The translations under genes and the position numbers were made by a program. 64,000 bases of DNA, from positions 62,001 through 126,000 of the forward strand of contig MPNE01000001.1 of the NCBI GenBank assembly GCA_002238865.1, read 5' to 3'. The stretch is from Gemmatimonadetes bacterium bin94. GTDB taxonomy: Bacteria; Gemmatimonadota; Gemmatimonadetes; Longimicrobiales; Gaopeijiaceae. The notes beneath the pieces were generated by a model that was given only the letters and a program-made list of their open reading frames with translations, was not told the DNA's origin and did not search any database. This document shows, in pieces, positions 1-8,576 of the stretch; within the stretch, counting starts at the first letter, position 1; the number at the start of each line of letters is the position of its first letter.

Positions 1-1179
1 TCCGATCCACGGCGGTGGAGGATCCTTGCGCTGCTGAGCGTTGCCGAACTCCTTGGCATGTCGCTCTGGTTCACGGCGACCGCCGTGTCGGGGGAGCTGG
101 GGGCGCGGTGGGAATTGTCGCCGAATCAGGTCGGTTGGTTGGCCACCGCGGTCAACCTGGGCTTCGTGGCCGGGACCGCCGTGGCGGCACTGCTCAACCT
201 GGCGGACATCATTCGTTCACGTGTGTACTTCGCCACCGCCGCCGTGCTGGCCGCCGTGGTCAACGCCGCCGTCCTCGTGGCGCCCGGCTTTGCCACCGCG
301 GCCGGGCTGCGCTTCGCGACGGGCTTCCTGCTGGCCGGCGTCTATCCGCCCGCGATGAAGATGATCGCCACCTGGTTCCGGTCGGCCCGGGGGCTGGCCA
401 TCGGTACCATCGTGGGGGCCCTGACGGTGGGGAAGGCCATGCCGTACCTCCTCAAGGCATTTCCGCGGGCGGGAGCGGAGCAGGTGATCATCGGCGCATC
501 CGTCGGAGCTCTGACCGGGGCCGTCCTCGTGGCGCTTTTCTACCGCGACGGCCCGTTTCCGTTCTCGCGCCGCCCCTTCTCCTGGGGCCTTGCCGGCAAG
601 GTGCTGCGTCACCGGGAGACGCGCCTCGCCACGGCGGGTTACCTGGGGCACATGTGGGAGCTCTATGCGATGTGGGCGTGGGTGCCGGTGTTTCTGGCGG
701 CGTCGAGCGAGGCGGCGGGCCAGGGGGGTGGCTGGGTGGAACTGGCCAGCTTCGGTGCGCTGGCCGCGGGCGGAATCGGGTGCGTATGGGGCGGATGGGC
801 GGCGGACCGGATCGGCCGCGAGAGGCTGGTGATTCAGGCCATGACGGTCAGCGGGCTGTGCTGCCTTGCGGTCGGCTTCCTGTTCGGCGGCCCATTCGTG
901 CTGGTCACCGCCGCGACGCTGGTGTGGGGTTTCTTCGTGGTGGCCGATTCGGCCCAGTTCAGCACGCTCGTCACCGAGGTTGCGCCCAGGGGGGCCGCGG
1001 GGACCGCCCTGACCCTTCAGACGTGCCTCGGATTCCTGCTGGCGTCGTTCACGATCCAGGCCGTGCCGGTGGCGGCCGGGGCGGTTGGGTGGGCGTGGGC
1101 GTTCGCCGTGCTGGCTCTCGGCCCGTCGGCCGGGATCGTGGCGATCAGGCGGTTTGCGCGCTGCCGTGCCGGCGTATGA
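1..1179 (+). CDS. MFS transporter, 5' end outside window
   Basis: Integral inner-membrane transporter of the major facilitator superfamily; the substrate cannot be told. The reading frame is open from base 1 and already reads RRWRILALLSVAELLGMSL before the first internal ATG at 58, so the true start lies just upstream and the ATG is not the start. Hydrophobic segments alternate with short loops across the whole length, with basic loops after helices as expected for twelve helices; a longer basic loop near residues 180-200 fits the central cytoplasmic loop. The gene ends at TGA 1177-1179 and overlaps the convergent membrane-protein gene by 35 bases. Family assignment rests on the helix pattern and the N-terminal motif typical of NarK/CynX-like sugar or anion carriers; a precise subfamily is not claimed. 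Confidence 0.85.
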   Translation, partial: SDPRRWRILALLSVAELLGMSLWFTATAVSGELGARWELSPNQVGWLATAVNLGFVAGTAVAALLNLADIIRSRVYFATAAVLAAVVNAAVLVAPGFATAAGLRFATGFLLAGVYPPAMKMIATWFRSARGLAIGTIVGALTVGKAMPYLLKAFPRAGAEQVIIGASVGALTGAVLVALFYRDGPFPFSRRPFSWGLAGKVLRHRETRLATAGYLGHMWELYAMWAWVPVFLAASSEAAGQGGGWVELASFGALAAGGIGCVWGGWAADRIGRERLVIQAMTVSGLCCLAVGFLFGGPFVLVTAATLVWGFFVVADSAQFSTLVTEVAPRGAAGTALTLQTCLGFLLASFTIQAVPVAAGAVGWAWAFAVLALGPSAGIVAIRRFARCRAGV

Positions 1180-2236
1180 GGTAGATTCCCCACGTCAGAA
1201 CCGGCAGGACGAACACGAAGAGATAGCCCCAGGTGATCATCCCGTACCCCTGGGCGATCAGCGGGGTCAGTCCGAACTGTGCGATCAGGGCGCCCAGACC
1301 GAGCATCCCGATGGCCGCGACCGCCCGCGTGCGCGGCGGCAGGACCCTGTCCCGTTCGCTGTAGCTCCGTGCGACGCGCTCGTTGACCGCGTGGATCATT
1401 CCGGCCCCGGTCTCGACCAGGGTGCCGAAAAGCATGACCTGGAATGCGATCTGGAAGCCGCGGGAACCCAGCGCGTCCAACATATGGTTTACTGGAACTA
1501 CTTCTGTCAAGATTCCGGGGTATTCACCGGCGATGGCCACGAAGAAGAGCAGGGCCGGGATCATGGCGATGGGCCCGGTCAGGAGTCCGGCGATGAAGGT
1601 GTCCCTGCGGTTGCGGTGGTGGCGAATGGTGATCAGAACCGCGGGCAGTACGCCCAGGTTGTATCCGGCGTACTCGAAACCGCCCCGGATCCAGCTTCCT
1701 TCGATGACGCCGGACGCGAACGACGCCTGGATTGACGGCCCGAAGCTGCGCAAGCACATCACGAAGAAGATCAGGTAGACCAGGTACAGGACCCCCGACC
1801 AGCCGGCGAAGGCCCGCTCGATGGTGCGGTTGCCGCCGAATACGAGGAAGCCCACGAGTGCCAGGATTCCAAGGACGCCGACCAGGTACGGCAGGCCGAA
1901 GGTCTCTTGTGTAATCGACCCGGCCGATGCCGCGATCACCGCCAGCACGATCATCATCAGCGCCACGTAGAGGAACTCGAAGGCGATCCAGCCGCGACCG
2001 AGGAGTTTCTGGAAGAAGCTCCGGTATTCGAAGGCGCGGAATACGCGCGCGAATTCGTAGCTCACGATGCACACCGCGCTCCAGACGGCCGTGGACAGAG
2101 CCATCGCCAGAAGGCCGCCGAGGGGTCCTCGCGAGAGGAAGAACTCGGCCAGTTCGCGGCCGGTACCGTATCCTCCCGCGATCACGACGGACTGGAAGAC
2201 GAAGCCCGGGAGCAGGTAGCGTCTCAGTACGTTCAC
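1145..2236 (-). CDS. YkvI-like polytopic membrane protein
   Basis: A 363-residue membrane protein with about ten hydrophobic helices and almost no soluble part. The opening GYGTGRELAEFF and the later NRTIERAFAGWSG match what I know of the YkvI family, which belongs to the APC/LeuT-fold group of transporters; no substrate is established. The start is GTG 2236, preceded on this strand by GGAGG with an eight-base spacer, which makes the start convincing. It lies 81 bases downstream of the ABC transporter fusion on the same strand and could be cotranscribed with it. Its 3' end overlaps the convergent MFS gene by 35 bases. Function is inferred only as a small-molecule or ion symporter. Confidence 0.75.
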   Translation of the reverse strand: MNVLRRYLLPGFVFQSVVIAGGYGTGRELAEFFLSRGPLGGLLAMALSTAVWSAVCIVSYEFARVFRAFEYRSFFQKLLGRGWIAFEFLYVALMMIVLAVIAASAGSITQETFGLPYLVGVLGILALVGFLVFGGNRTIERAFAGWSGVLYLVYLIFFVMCLRSFGPSIQASFASGVIEGSWIRGGFEYAGYNLGVLPAVLITIRHHRNRRDTFIAGLLTGPIAMIPALLFFVAIAGEYPGILTEVVPVNHMLDALGSRGFQIAFQVMLFGTLVETGAGMIHAVNERVARSYSERDRVLPPRTRAVAAIGMLGLGALIAQFGLTPLIAQGYGMITWGYLFVFVLPVLTWGIYLIRRHGSAQTA

Positions 2237-2317
2237 CTTGGGTACCTCCGAGGGTTGGGGCCGGCGGCCAAGCTACGGTAAGGGTGGGCGCCGCGCCACA
2301 AGCGCCGGGTCGCCGGC

Positions 2318-3937
2318 CTACCTCCTCCCCTCGGCCACCCCTTTCGGCGCCACCGCGACCTCTGCCCGGGCCAGTCCCCAGTCCACGAACAGGGCGAGCA
2401 CCGCGGAAGGGACGGCGCCCGACAGGATCATGACCGGGTCGGAAAGGGTGAGTCCGGCCACGATGGGGTCCCCCAGTCCGCCCGCGCCGATGAACGCCGC
2501 GAGTGTCGCGGTTCCCACGTTGATGACCGCCGCCGTGCGGACCCCTGCCATGATCACCGGTGCCGCCAGGGGGAGCCGGACCCGGCCGAGCAGCTGTACC
2601 TCGGTCATGCCCAGCGCCCGTCCCGCCGCCACGGCGTCCGGCGCGGCCTCGATGATTCCCGTGTAGGTGTTGCGGAGAATGGGCAGGAGCGAATACAGGA
2701 AGAGGGCAACCACGGCGGGGGCCACCCCGATCCCGAAGAGGGGAATCATGAAGGCGAGCAGCGCGATCCCGGGGATGGTCTGGAGGAGGCCGGACAGCCG
2801 GATCGTGCCTTCGGCGAGGGACCGGCGCCGCTCCAGCACCACCCCGGCCGGGAGGGCGACCAGGATCGCCGCCCCCAGAGAAGCGAGCACGAGGAGCAGA
2901 TGGCGGCCGAACTGACGACCGAGGTCCGCGCGGTTCGTCCACATGTACCCGGGCAATGCCGCCACGGTCGACCGGGTCCGCCGCGACGCCGACGGGCTGC
3001 GCGCTTCATCGCCGGGCGCGTCGATCATGCCGACGTCGGCCAGCAGCTCCCGGGCGGCAACCGGAATGGGGGCCGCGTCGACCTCGATCCTTTCGTTGGC
3101 TCGCTGCACCGCCTCCTCATCGATTCTTCCGGCCAGTCGGGTGAGGACCAGCACGGCCCCGGGCCTGTCCGCATATAGCTTGCGGCTCACCAGCGGGGCG
3201 GCGTCGTAGGGCGGGAAGAAGTTCCGGTCGTCCGCCAGCAGAGCCAGATCGTACCGCGAGATGGCGCCGTCGGTCGAATAGGCGTCGATCACATCGACCG
3301 CGTCCTCGGCGAGGGCCTGGTACTTGACGGCCTGAAGCAGGCTGCGAGACTCGCGGAAGCGGATCCCGTAGGCGGCGGCAAGGCCATCCAGACCGTCGGC
3401 ACGGCCGATGAAATCAGGCGAAAACCCGCCCGCGAGGTCCTGGGCAACCGCCGCCAGTCCGGACAGCGTACGGACGTCCAGCGAGTCCGCGACATCCCGC
3501 CGCATGGCGATCGCATAGGTGTTTTCAAAGCCCAGAGGGGGGAGCCAGCGCACACCCCAGCGAGCCTCGAACTCTTCGCTGACCCGCCTGAAAACGGCAG
3601 CCGAACCCCCAGCGGCGGACTCGCCGAGGACAGCCGCCAGACCCGTACCGGTGTACTCGGGGTAGACATCGATGTCGCCGCGTATGAGCGCCCCCAGGGC
3701 GAGTTCGGTCATGCCCAGCCCGGGGCGCCGGTCGACGGCGTACCCGCTGGCCTCCAACAGCTGGGCGAAGGCCTCGGCCAGAAGGTACGACTCGGCGAAG
3801 GGTTTGGACGCAACGACGATCGGAGTTCGGCTGTCGACTGCTCCGGCCGCGTCGTCCTGAGCGGCGAGGCTTGGCGCCGCCAGAGCGCCCGCGGCCCACG
3901 CCGCGGCGATAGCGCCTCTGATGCGGGCGACTGTCAC
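2318..3937 (-). CDS. Osmoprotectant-type ABC transporter, binding protein fused to permease
   Basis: One polypeptide carries a periplasmic binding domain and the membrane channel of an OpuC/OsmU-type importer for glycine betaine, choline or related compounds. Residues 1-25 look like a signal peptide (ending SLAAQD). Residues 38-300 form the OpuAC/OpuCC-like binding domain, including DVYPEYTGTGL. After a linker, residues 345-525 hold five or six helices and the permease sequence EAAPDAVAAGRALGMTEVQ, the loop that contacts the ATPase. The order binding domain then permease is the reverse of the better-known ProWX fusions. The GTG start overlaps the ATPase stop as GTGA, so translation is coupled. 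The ligand is inferred from the family; ligand-binding residues were not verified. Confidence 0.85.
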   Translation of the reverse strand: MTVARIRGAIAAAWAAGALAAPSLAAQDDAAGAVDSRTPIVVASKPFAESYLLAEAFAQLLEASGYAVDRRPGLGMTELALGALIRGDIDVYPEYTGTGLAAVLGESAAGGSAAVFRRVSEEFEARWGVRWLPPLGFENTYAIAMRRDVADSLDVRTLSGLAAVAQDLAGGFSPDFIGRADGLDGLAAAYGIRFRESRSLLQAVKYQALAEDAVDVIDAYSTDGAISRYDLALLADDRNFFPPYDAAPLVSRKLYADRPGAVLVLTRLAGRIDEEAVQRANERIEVDAAPIPVAARELLADVGMIDAPGDEARSPSASRRTRSTVAALPGYMWTNRADLGRQFGRHLLLVLASLGAAILVALPAGVVLERRRSLAEGTIRLSGLLQTIPGIALLAFMIPLFGIGVAPAVVALFLYSLLPILRNTYTGIIEAAPDAVAAGRALGMTEVQLLGRVRLPLAAPVIMAGVRTAAVINVGTATLAAFIGAGGLGDPIVAGLTLSDPVMILSGAVPSAVLALFVDWGLARAEVAVAPKGVAEGRR

Positions 3938-4662
3938 GGCCCGACCCCCGACTTGTCGAGAAGCTCCGCCGCGTAACCGGTGGCCTCGCCGAGCAGCTGT
4001 CCGGCGGGAGCCTCCAGGACGATCCTGCCGGCGCGCATGACCGCGATCCGGGTAGCCACTTCCAGCGCTTCGGCCATGTCGTGTGTCACGAGAATGGCGG
4101 TGACGCCCAAGGATTCACGCAGTGCCGTGAAGGTGGTCCGGGCCTGGTTGCGGGTGATCGCGTCGAGCGCACCGAACGGCTCGTCCATGAGCAGGATATC
4201 GGGGCCGGCTGCCATGGCCCGCGCGATGGCGACGCGCTGGCGCTGCCCACCGGACAGCTCGCGCGGGTAACGCTCCGCGAAGACCGCGGGGTCCAGCCCG
4301 GCCGCCCTGATGGCGTCGCGGCCGTGTTCCTCCGGGTCGCCGAGACCCAACAGAGCGGGCACCAGGCTGGCGTTGTCCAGACACGTCCAGTGCGGGATCA
4401 GTCCGCCATCCTGTTGGACGTATCCGATCGAACGCCGAAGCTCCACCGCGTCCATCGAGTCGACCGGCTCTCCGCGCACGACGACCCTGCCGCGATCCAG
4501 TTCCGTGAGCCTGTTGATGCTGCGGAGCAGGGTGGTCTTTCCGGAGCCGCTCTCGCCCACCAGGGCCACGCACGCACCTGCTTCCACCTCGAGCGTGACG
4601 CCGTCGAGGGCCAGCGTGGAGCCATACCGCTTCACAGCGCCCTCGACTGCGATCAGGGCCAT
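3934..4662 (-). CDS. Osmoprotectant ABC transporter ATPase (OpuCA/ProV-like)
   Basis: Cytoplasmic ATPase that powers the adjacent binding-protein/permease fusion. It shows Walker A GESGSGKT at residues 36-43, the signature LSGGQRQRVAIARA, Walker B ILLMDEPFGALD and the switch histidine in LVTHD. At 242 residues it is shorter than ProV or OpuCA because the C-terminal CBS pair that senses ionic strength or cyclic-di-AMP in many homologues is absent. The ATG start lies inside the end of the dehydratase gene (10-base overlap) and its stop overlaps the permease start by four bases, so the three genes form one tight leftward unit. Confidence 0.92.
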   Translation of the reverse strand: MALIAVEGAVKRYGSTLALDGVTLEVEAGACVALVGESGSGKTTLLRSINRLTELDRGRVVVRGEPVDSMDAVELRRSIGYVQQDGGLIPHWTCLDNASLVPALLGLGDPEEHGRDAIRAAGLDPAVFAERYPRELSGGQRQRVAIARAMAAGPDILLMDEPFGALDAITRNQARTTFTALRESLGVTAILVTHDMAEALEVATRIAVMRAGRIVLEAPAGQLLGEATGYAAELLDKSGVGP

Positions 4663-5651
4663 GGAGTGCCGTCCCGCAGGGCCTTCGCGAGGAGGTCACC
4701 GTCCACGTTGCCCCCCGTGACCAGCGCCACCACCCTCTCTCCCGCAGACACCGGCACGCGCCCGTGCATCAGTGCCGCGACCGCCGCGGCTCCGGAAGGC
4801 TCGACCACCAGCTTCGCCCGGCTCATGAGGAGGCGCATGGCGGACAGAATCTCCGCGTCGGAAACCAGAGCCACGTCTTCAACGAACTCGGCCACATAGC
4901 GGAAGTTCAGCGCCCCGGCCATGGGGGGGGCCAACCCGTCGGCGATCGTGTCCGTTGCGTCGAGGTGGGCGGCGTGCCCCTCGTTCAGGCTCCGGCGCAT
5001 GGAGGGAGCCCCTTCCGGCTCGACCCCGAAGACGCGCATGCCCGGTCCGCCGCGCCCACCGAGGCGTCCGGTCGCGGCGAGCGCGCCGGCGATCCCCGCG
5101 ATCTGGCCTCCACCGCCGACGGGAACAACGATTGTCGCGTCACCCGGGAGGTCCTCGGCCAGTTCGAGCCCGGTCGAAGCGTGGCCGGCGATCACGGGGG
5201 CCGCGTCAAAGGGATGCAGGAAGGTCAGCCCGTCCTCGTCGGCGCGCCGGCGGGCCTCGCGAAACGCTTCTGCGGCGTTTCCGTGCAGGACCACCTCGGC
5301 CCCGTACCCGATTGCCGCCGCGACCTTGCTGCGCGAGGCTCCGGAGGGCATGACCACCACCGCGCGGGCTCCCGCCCGGCGCGCGGCCCACGCCACGGCC
5401 TGCGCATGGTTCCCGGCCGATATGGTCACGACCCCGCGTGCGCGCTCGACGTCGCTCAACACCGCGATCGCATTCAGGGCTCCACGCACCTTGAACGAAC
5501 CGGTCTTCTGCAGGTTCTCGCACTTCAGGAACGCGATCGTGCCGGTGGCGTCCCCAAGGGTGCGGAAGGAGAGGAGGGGGGTTCGGTGAATCGCGGGTGC
5601 CACCCGTGCTCTCGCCGCTTCACAGTCCCGGTGCGTCAACCAATCCGTCAC
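4653..5651 (-). CDS. PLP-dependent threonine/serine dehydratase family enzyme
   Basis: Fold-type II PLP enzyme of the threonine ammonia-lyase/serine racemase group, 332 residues and without the C-terminal ACT-like regulatory domain of biosynthetic IlvA. Lys54 in KTGSFKVRGA is the expected PLP lysine; GGGGQIAG near residues 178-185 is the phosphate-binding loop and VTGGNVDGD the C-terminal cofactor contact. Catabolic threonine deaminase, serine racemase or the hydroxyectoine-pathway dehydratase EutB are all possible from sequence alone. Coupling to an osmoprotectant importer would fit a compatible-solute catabolic role, but no other ectoine genes are nearby. The GTG start at 5651 has GGAG five bases upstream. 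It is the first gene of a leftward operon, divergent from the TonB receptor. Confidence 0.85.
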   Translation of the reverse strand: MTDWLTHRDCEAARARVAPAIHRTPLLSFRTLGDATGTIAFLKCENLQKTGSFKVRGALNAIAVLSDVERARGVVTISAGNHAQAVAWAARRAGARAVVVMPSGASRSKVAAAIGYGAEVVLHGNAAEAFREARRRADEDGLTFLHPFDAAPVIAGHASTGLELAEDLPGDATIVVPVGGGGQIAGIAGALAATGRLGGRGGPGMRVFGVEPEGAPSMRRSLNEGHAAHLDATDTIADGLAPPMAGALNFRYVAEFVEDVALVSDAEILSAMRLLMSRAKLVVEPSGAAAVAALMHGRVPVSAGERVVALVTGGNVDGDLLAKALRDGTPWP

Positions 5652-5697
5652 CTTCGCTCCATTTTGGCCCGCTTGTGTCGTCCGTTGTCCACATCAA

Positions 5698-5725
5698 TTG
5701 ACCGAAAGACGTGCCGTTCGACAAT
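5698..5725 (+). promoter_or_regulatory. Candidate promoter of the TonB receptor gene
   Basis: TTGACC (5698-5703, five of six to the sigma-70 -35 consensus) is followed after 16 bases by GACAAT (5720-5725, four of six to the -10). The -10 lies inside the first copy of the 22-base tandem repeat, so a protein bound there would block initiation. It sits in the 200-base divergent gap between the dehydratase and the receptor. Prediction by consensus only. Confidence 0.4.
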
Positions 5726-5763
5726 TGTGCGACCTTGCAGGGACAATTGTGCAGCCTTGCAGG
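5720..5763 (+). repeat. Two tandem 22-bp repeats with palindromic ACAATTGT cores
   Basis: Copies at 5720-5741 and 5742-5763 abut exactly and are identical at 20 of 22 positions; each begins GACAATTGTGC and ends CCTTGCAGG. The core ACAATTGT is its own reverse complement, and the cores are 22 bp apart, about two helical turns, so two dimers could bind on one DNA face. A further CAATTG occurs at 5695-5700. This looks like an operator for the receptor gene. The binding protein is unknown. Confidence 0.6.
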
Positions 5764-5773
5764 ATTGGGTATT

Positions 5774-5801
5774 TTCGCGGAAGCGAAGGCTTTTTTTTCG
5801 C
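5774..5801 (+). promoter_or_regulatory. Terminator-like hairpin with alternative pairing in the receptor leader
   Basis: TTCGC (5774-5778) pairs with GCGAA (5783-5787) around a GGAA loop and is followed by GGC and eight Ts (5791-5798). The same GCGAA can instead pair with TTCGC at 5797-5801, so two exclusive hairpins are possible. This resembles an attenuator about 50 bases before the receptor start, but the stem has only five pairs. Confidence 0.35.
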
Positions 5802-5851
5802 GGCGAATACGGACAGCAGGCCTGGCCACTCCCAGAAACGTGGAGGACACC

Positions 5852-8563
5852 GTGGGCATCGGATCCCGGATTGTCTCGCTCTCCCTGATTGCGCTCGCGG
5901 TCAGCATTCCATCCACCAGGATTCAGGCGCAACAGGGCACCATCGCCGGCCAGGTGACGGACGCCGAGACCGGAGCGGCTCTTTCCGGTGCCGCGGTCGA
6001 AGCACTCGGCGAGGGTGGTCCGGTCGCGAGCAACGACGACGGGCGCTTCACTTTTTCGGTTGCCCCCGGATCCCACTCGATCCTCGTCAACCTGATCGGC
6101 TACGAGACCACGCGGGTGGACGGCGTGTCCGTGGATGCGGGAGCCACCACGAACGTGACCATATCGCTCCGGTCGCAGGCTCTCCTCCTCAACCCGATCG
6201 TCGTCACGGCCTCCAGACGCCAGGAGAAGGCGCTCGATGCGCCGGCGTCGATCGCGACGGTGTCGGCCAGCGAGGTTGCCAGAATCGCAGCGACGACTGT
6301 GGCCGAACACGTCAAGACCCTGCCCGGAGTCGACAGGGTTCGGACCGGCATCAATCAGGGCACGGTGGTGGCCCGTGGGTTCAACAACGTGTTTTCGGGC
6401 TCACTGCTGACCATTATCGACAACCGCTACGCCCGGGTTCCGTCCCTCAGGTTCAACGCCTACCAGATGGTCCCCACGACGGACCTCGACATCGACCGCA
6501 TCGAGGTATCGCTGGGTCCCGGAGCCGCCCTCTACGGACCCAACGCCTCCAACGGCGTGATGCACATCGTCACCAAGTCGCCGATCGACGAGCAGGGGTC
6601 CACCATATCGCTGGCCGGGGGCGAGCGGTCGATATTCCACGGTCAGTTCCGGACGTCCGTCTCGCCCTCCGACCGCTTCGGGTTGAAGATCTCGGGTCAG
6701 TACTTCCGCGGGAACGACTGGGAGTACGACGATCCGCAGGAGCGCATGGCTCGCCAGGCGAACCCGAGCATCCCGGCCCGGGATTACTTCAACAACCGGT
6801 ATTCGGTGGACGCCCGTATGGACTTCCGTTTCGGGGACGACGGCGAGTTCATTCTGAACGGCGGAACCAGCACGGTCCTGAACGGGGTCGAGATGACGGG
6901 GATCGGAGCCAGCCAGGTCAGGAACTGGGGCTACAACTTCGCGCAGGCGCGCTTCCTGAAGGGCCGGCTCTTTGCCCAGGCGTTTCTCAACCAGACGAAC
7001 TCCGGGAGTGATCCCAACTCTGCGGGCACGGACGGCACTTTCCTGCTGAGAACCGGCGGAGGCGTCGTCGACCAGTCGCGCACGATGGCGCTCCAGTTTC
7101 AGTACGGGTTCGATCTGGGGTCGTGGCAGTCCTTCACGTACGGAGTGGACTGGCAGCGCACGAACCCGCAGACGGGGGGGACGATCTTCGGGCGCAACGA
7201 GGACGACGACGAGATCTCCGAGGTGGGCGCCTACCTGCATTCCGAGACATCTCTCGGCGGCATGGTGGACCTCGTGACGGCCATCCGCGTCGACGATCAC
7301 AATCGCCTCGCCGATGCGAACATATCGCCCCGCGCGGCCCTCGTGATCAGGCCCACCGAAAACCAGAACTTCCGGCTGACCTTCAACCGCGCCTTCGCGA
7401 CGCCCTCGACCAACAACCTGTTCCTGGATATCCTGGCCGGGCAGATTCCGCTCCCGGGTGGCATCAGCTACGGCATACGCGCGCTCGGGGTCCCGCCGGG
7501 CGGCTTCTCCTTCGGGGCCCGGTGTTCGGGCGGAGTGATGGACTACTGCATGCGTTCGCCGCTCGTCCAGGGAGCCATTCCGGCCAATGCCGCGCTGTTC
7601 TGGGACTCCGTGCTCGCGTTCCTGCCGGGGATCGATCCCCGACTGGCGCTTCTCGTCGATTTCCTGAAGAGTCCGGGAGCGCTCCCGGGCGATCCGGCAT
7701 TGGGGACGGTGTTGCGTCGCCTTGACCAGGCGGCGGCCGGGATGGGTGGCGACCCCTTCCCGCTCGACAATTCTCCCGTGGAAGACATCAACGCACTGAC
7801 GTCCACGATCAACAACACGTACGAAGCCGGATACAAGGGACTGATTCAGGACCGTGTCCGGCTCTCGGCCGATGTCTACTTCACCAGAATCGAGAACTTC
7901 GTGGGTCCGCTCCGGATCATTACGCCCAATGTCTTCTTCGATCCCGCGGGAGTACAGGCGTTTGTTCTCCACCGTTTGACCCCGCTGATTCAGGCGGGCC
8001 TGCTGACGGCTGAGGACGTCGGAGTGATTGTCGAGACGCTGGCCGCGGCGCCCCTCGGCACGATTGTGCCGGACCAGGCGGGATCGCCCGACCTCCTCGT
8101 CACCTACCGCAACTTCGGCGAGGTCGACTACTGGGGAGCTGACCTGGCCGCGGAAATCCTGGTTTCCGACCGAGTGCGGATCAGCGGCGGCTATTCGTTC
8201 CAGAGTGACGAGTGCTTCGACTTCAACGAAGACGGAATGTGCACCAGTTCCGACGACATTGCGCTAAACGCGCCCAACCACAAGGGGTCGATCGGATTGA
8301 CCTTCGACGACCGGGCGTCGGGCTTCTCGCTCCAGGGGCGCTTTCGCATGACCGGTGGCTTCCCGATGAACTCGGGCGTGTACATCGGCGACGTGGACGG
8401 GTATTCGGTCGTGGACGCCTCCGTCGGGTACCGTTTGCCTTTCCAGCCGGCCACCCACATTTCGCTGACGGCGAACAACGTCCTCAACAACCTGCACAAC
8501 GAGTTCTTCGGAGCGCCGGAAGTCGGCAGGCTTCTGCTCGCCCGGGTCAGGTACGACTTCTGA
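5852..8563 (+). CDS. TonB-dependent receptor with CarboxypepD-reg-like N-domain
   Basis: Outer-membrane active-transport receptor of about 903 residues. I start at GTG 5852 because GGAGG (5842-5846) lies five bases upstream and a signal peptide follows at once, with cleavage likely after RIQA (residue 26); an in-frame ATG at 5711 would translate the tandem repeats and hide the signal peptide. Residues 29-110 form a carboxypeptidase-regulatory-like beta-sandwich (GTIAGQVTDAETG), residues 120-235 the plug (GPGAALYGPNASNGVMHI), and the rest a 22-strand barrel ending in RVRYDF, the usual aromatic C-terminus. No SusD partner adjoins it. It is only 13 bases upstream of argR, so cotranscription with the arginine genes is likely. 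The substrate is unknown; the family takes up siderophores, vitamins, peptides or glycans. Confidence 0.88.
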   Translation: MGIGSRIVSLSLIALAVSIPSTRIQAQQGTIAGQVTDAETGAALSGAAVEALGEGGPVASNDDGRFTFSVAPGSHSILVNLIGYETTRVDGVSVDAGATTNVTISLRSQALLLNPIVVTASRRQEKALDAPASIATVSASEVARIAATTVAEHVKTLPGVDRVRTGINQGTVVARGFNNVFSGSLLTIIDNRYARVPSLRFNAYQMVPTTDLDIDRIEVSLGPGAALYGPNASNGVMHIVTKSPIDEQGSTISLAGGERSIFHGQFRTSVSPSDRFGLKISGQYFRGNDWEYDDPQERMARQANPSIPARDYFNNRYSVDARMDFRFGDDGEFILNGGTSTVLNGVEMTGIGASQVRNWGYNFAQARFLKGRLFAQAFLNQTNSGSDPNSAGTDGTFLLRTGGGVVDQSRTMALQFQYGFDLGSWQSFTYGVDWQRTNPQTGGTIFGRNEDDDEISEVGAYLHSETSLGGMVDLVTAIRVDDHNRLADANISPRAALVIRPTENQNFRLTFNRAFATPSTNNLFLDILAGQIPLPGGISYGIRALGVPPGGFSFGARCSGGVMDYCMRSPLVQGAIPANAALFWDSVLAFLPGIDPRLALLVDFLKSPGALPGDPALGTVLRRLDQAAAGMGGDPFPLDNSPVEDINALTSTINNTYEAGYKGLIQDRVRLSADVYFTRIENFVGPLRIITPNVFFDPAGVQAFVLHRLTPLIQAGLLTAEDVGVIVETLAAAPLGTIVPDQAGSPDLLVTYRNFGEVDYWGADLAAEILVSDRVRISGGYSFQSDECFDFNEDGMCTSSDDIALNAPNHKGSIGLTFDDRASGFSLQGRFRMTGGFPMNSGVYIGDVDGYSVVDASVGYRLPFQPATHISLTANNVLNNLHNEFFGAPEVGRLLLARVRYDF

Positions 8564-8576
8564 GCACCGGGGCGGA

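Noticed and set aside
217-651. Many long frames opposite or out of phase with good genes, for example here and at 1524-2942, 6401-7972 and 20432-22057
   Set aside because: Arg/Pro/His-rich shadow translations expected in high-GC DNA, without family motifs or ribosome sites.
5711-5851. ATG 5711 as the receptor start
   Set aside because: It would translate the tandem repeats and T-run and bury the signal peptide; GTG 5852 has a good ribosome site.
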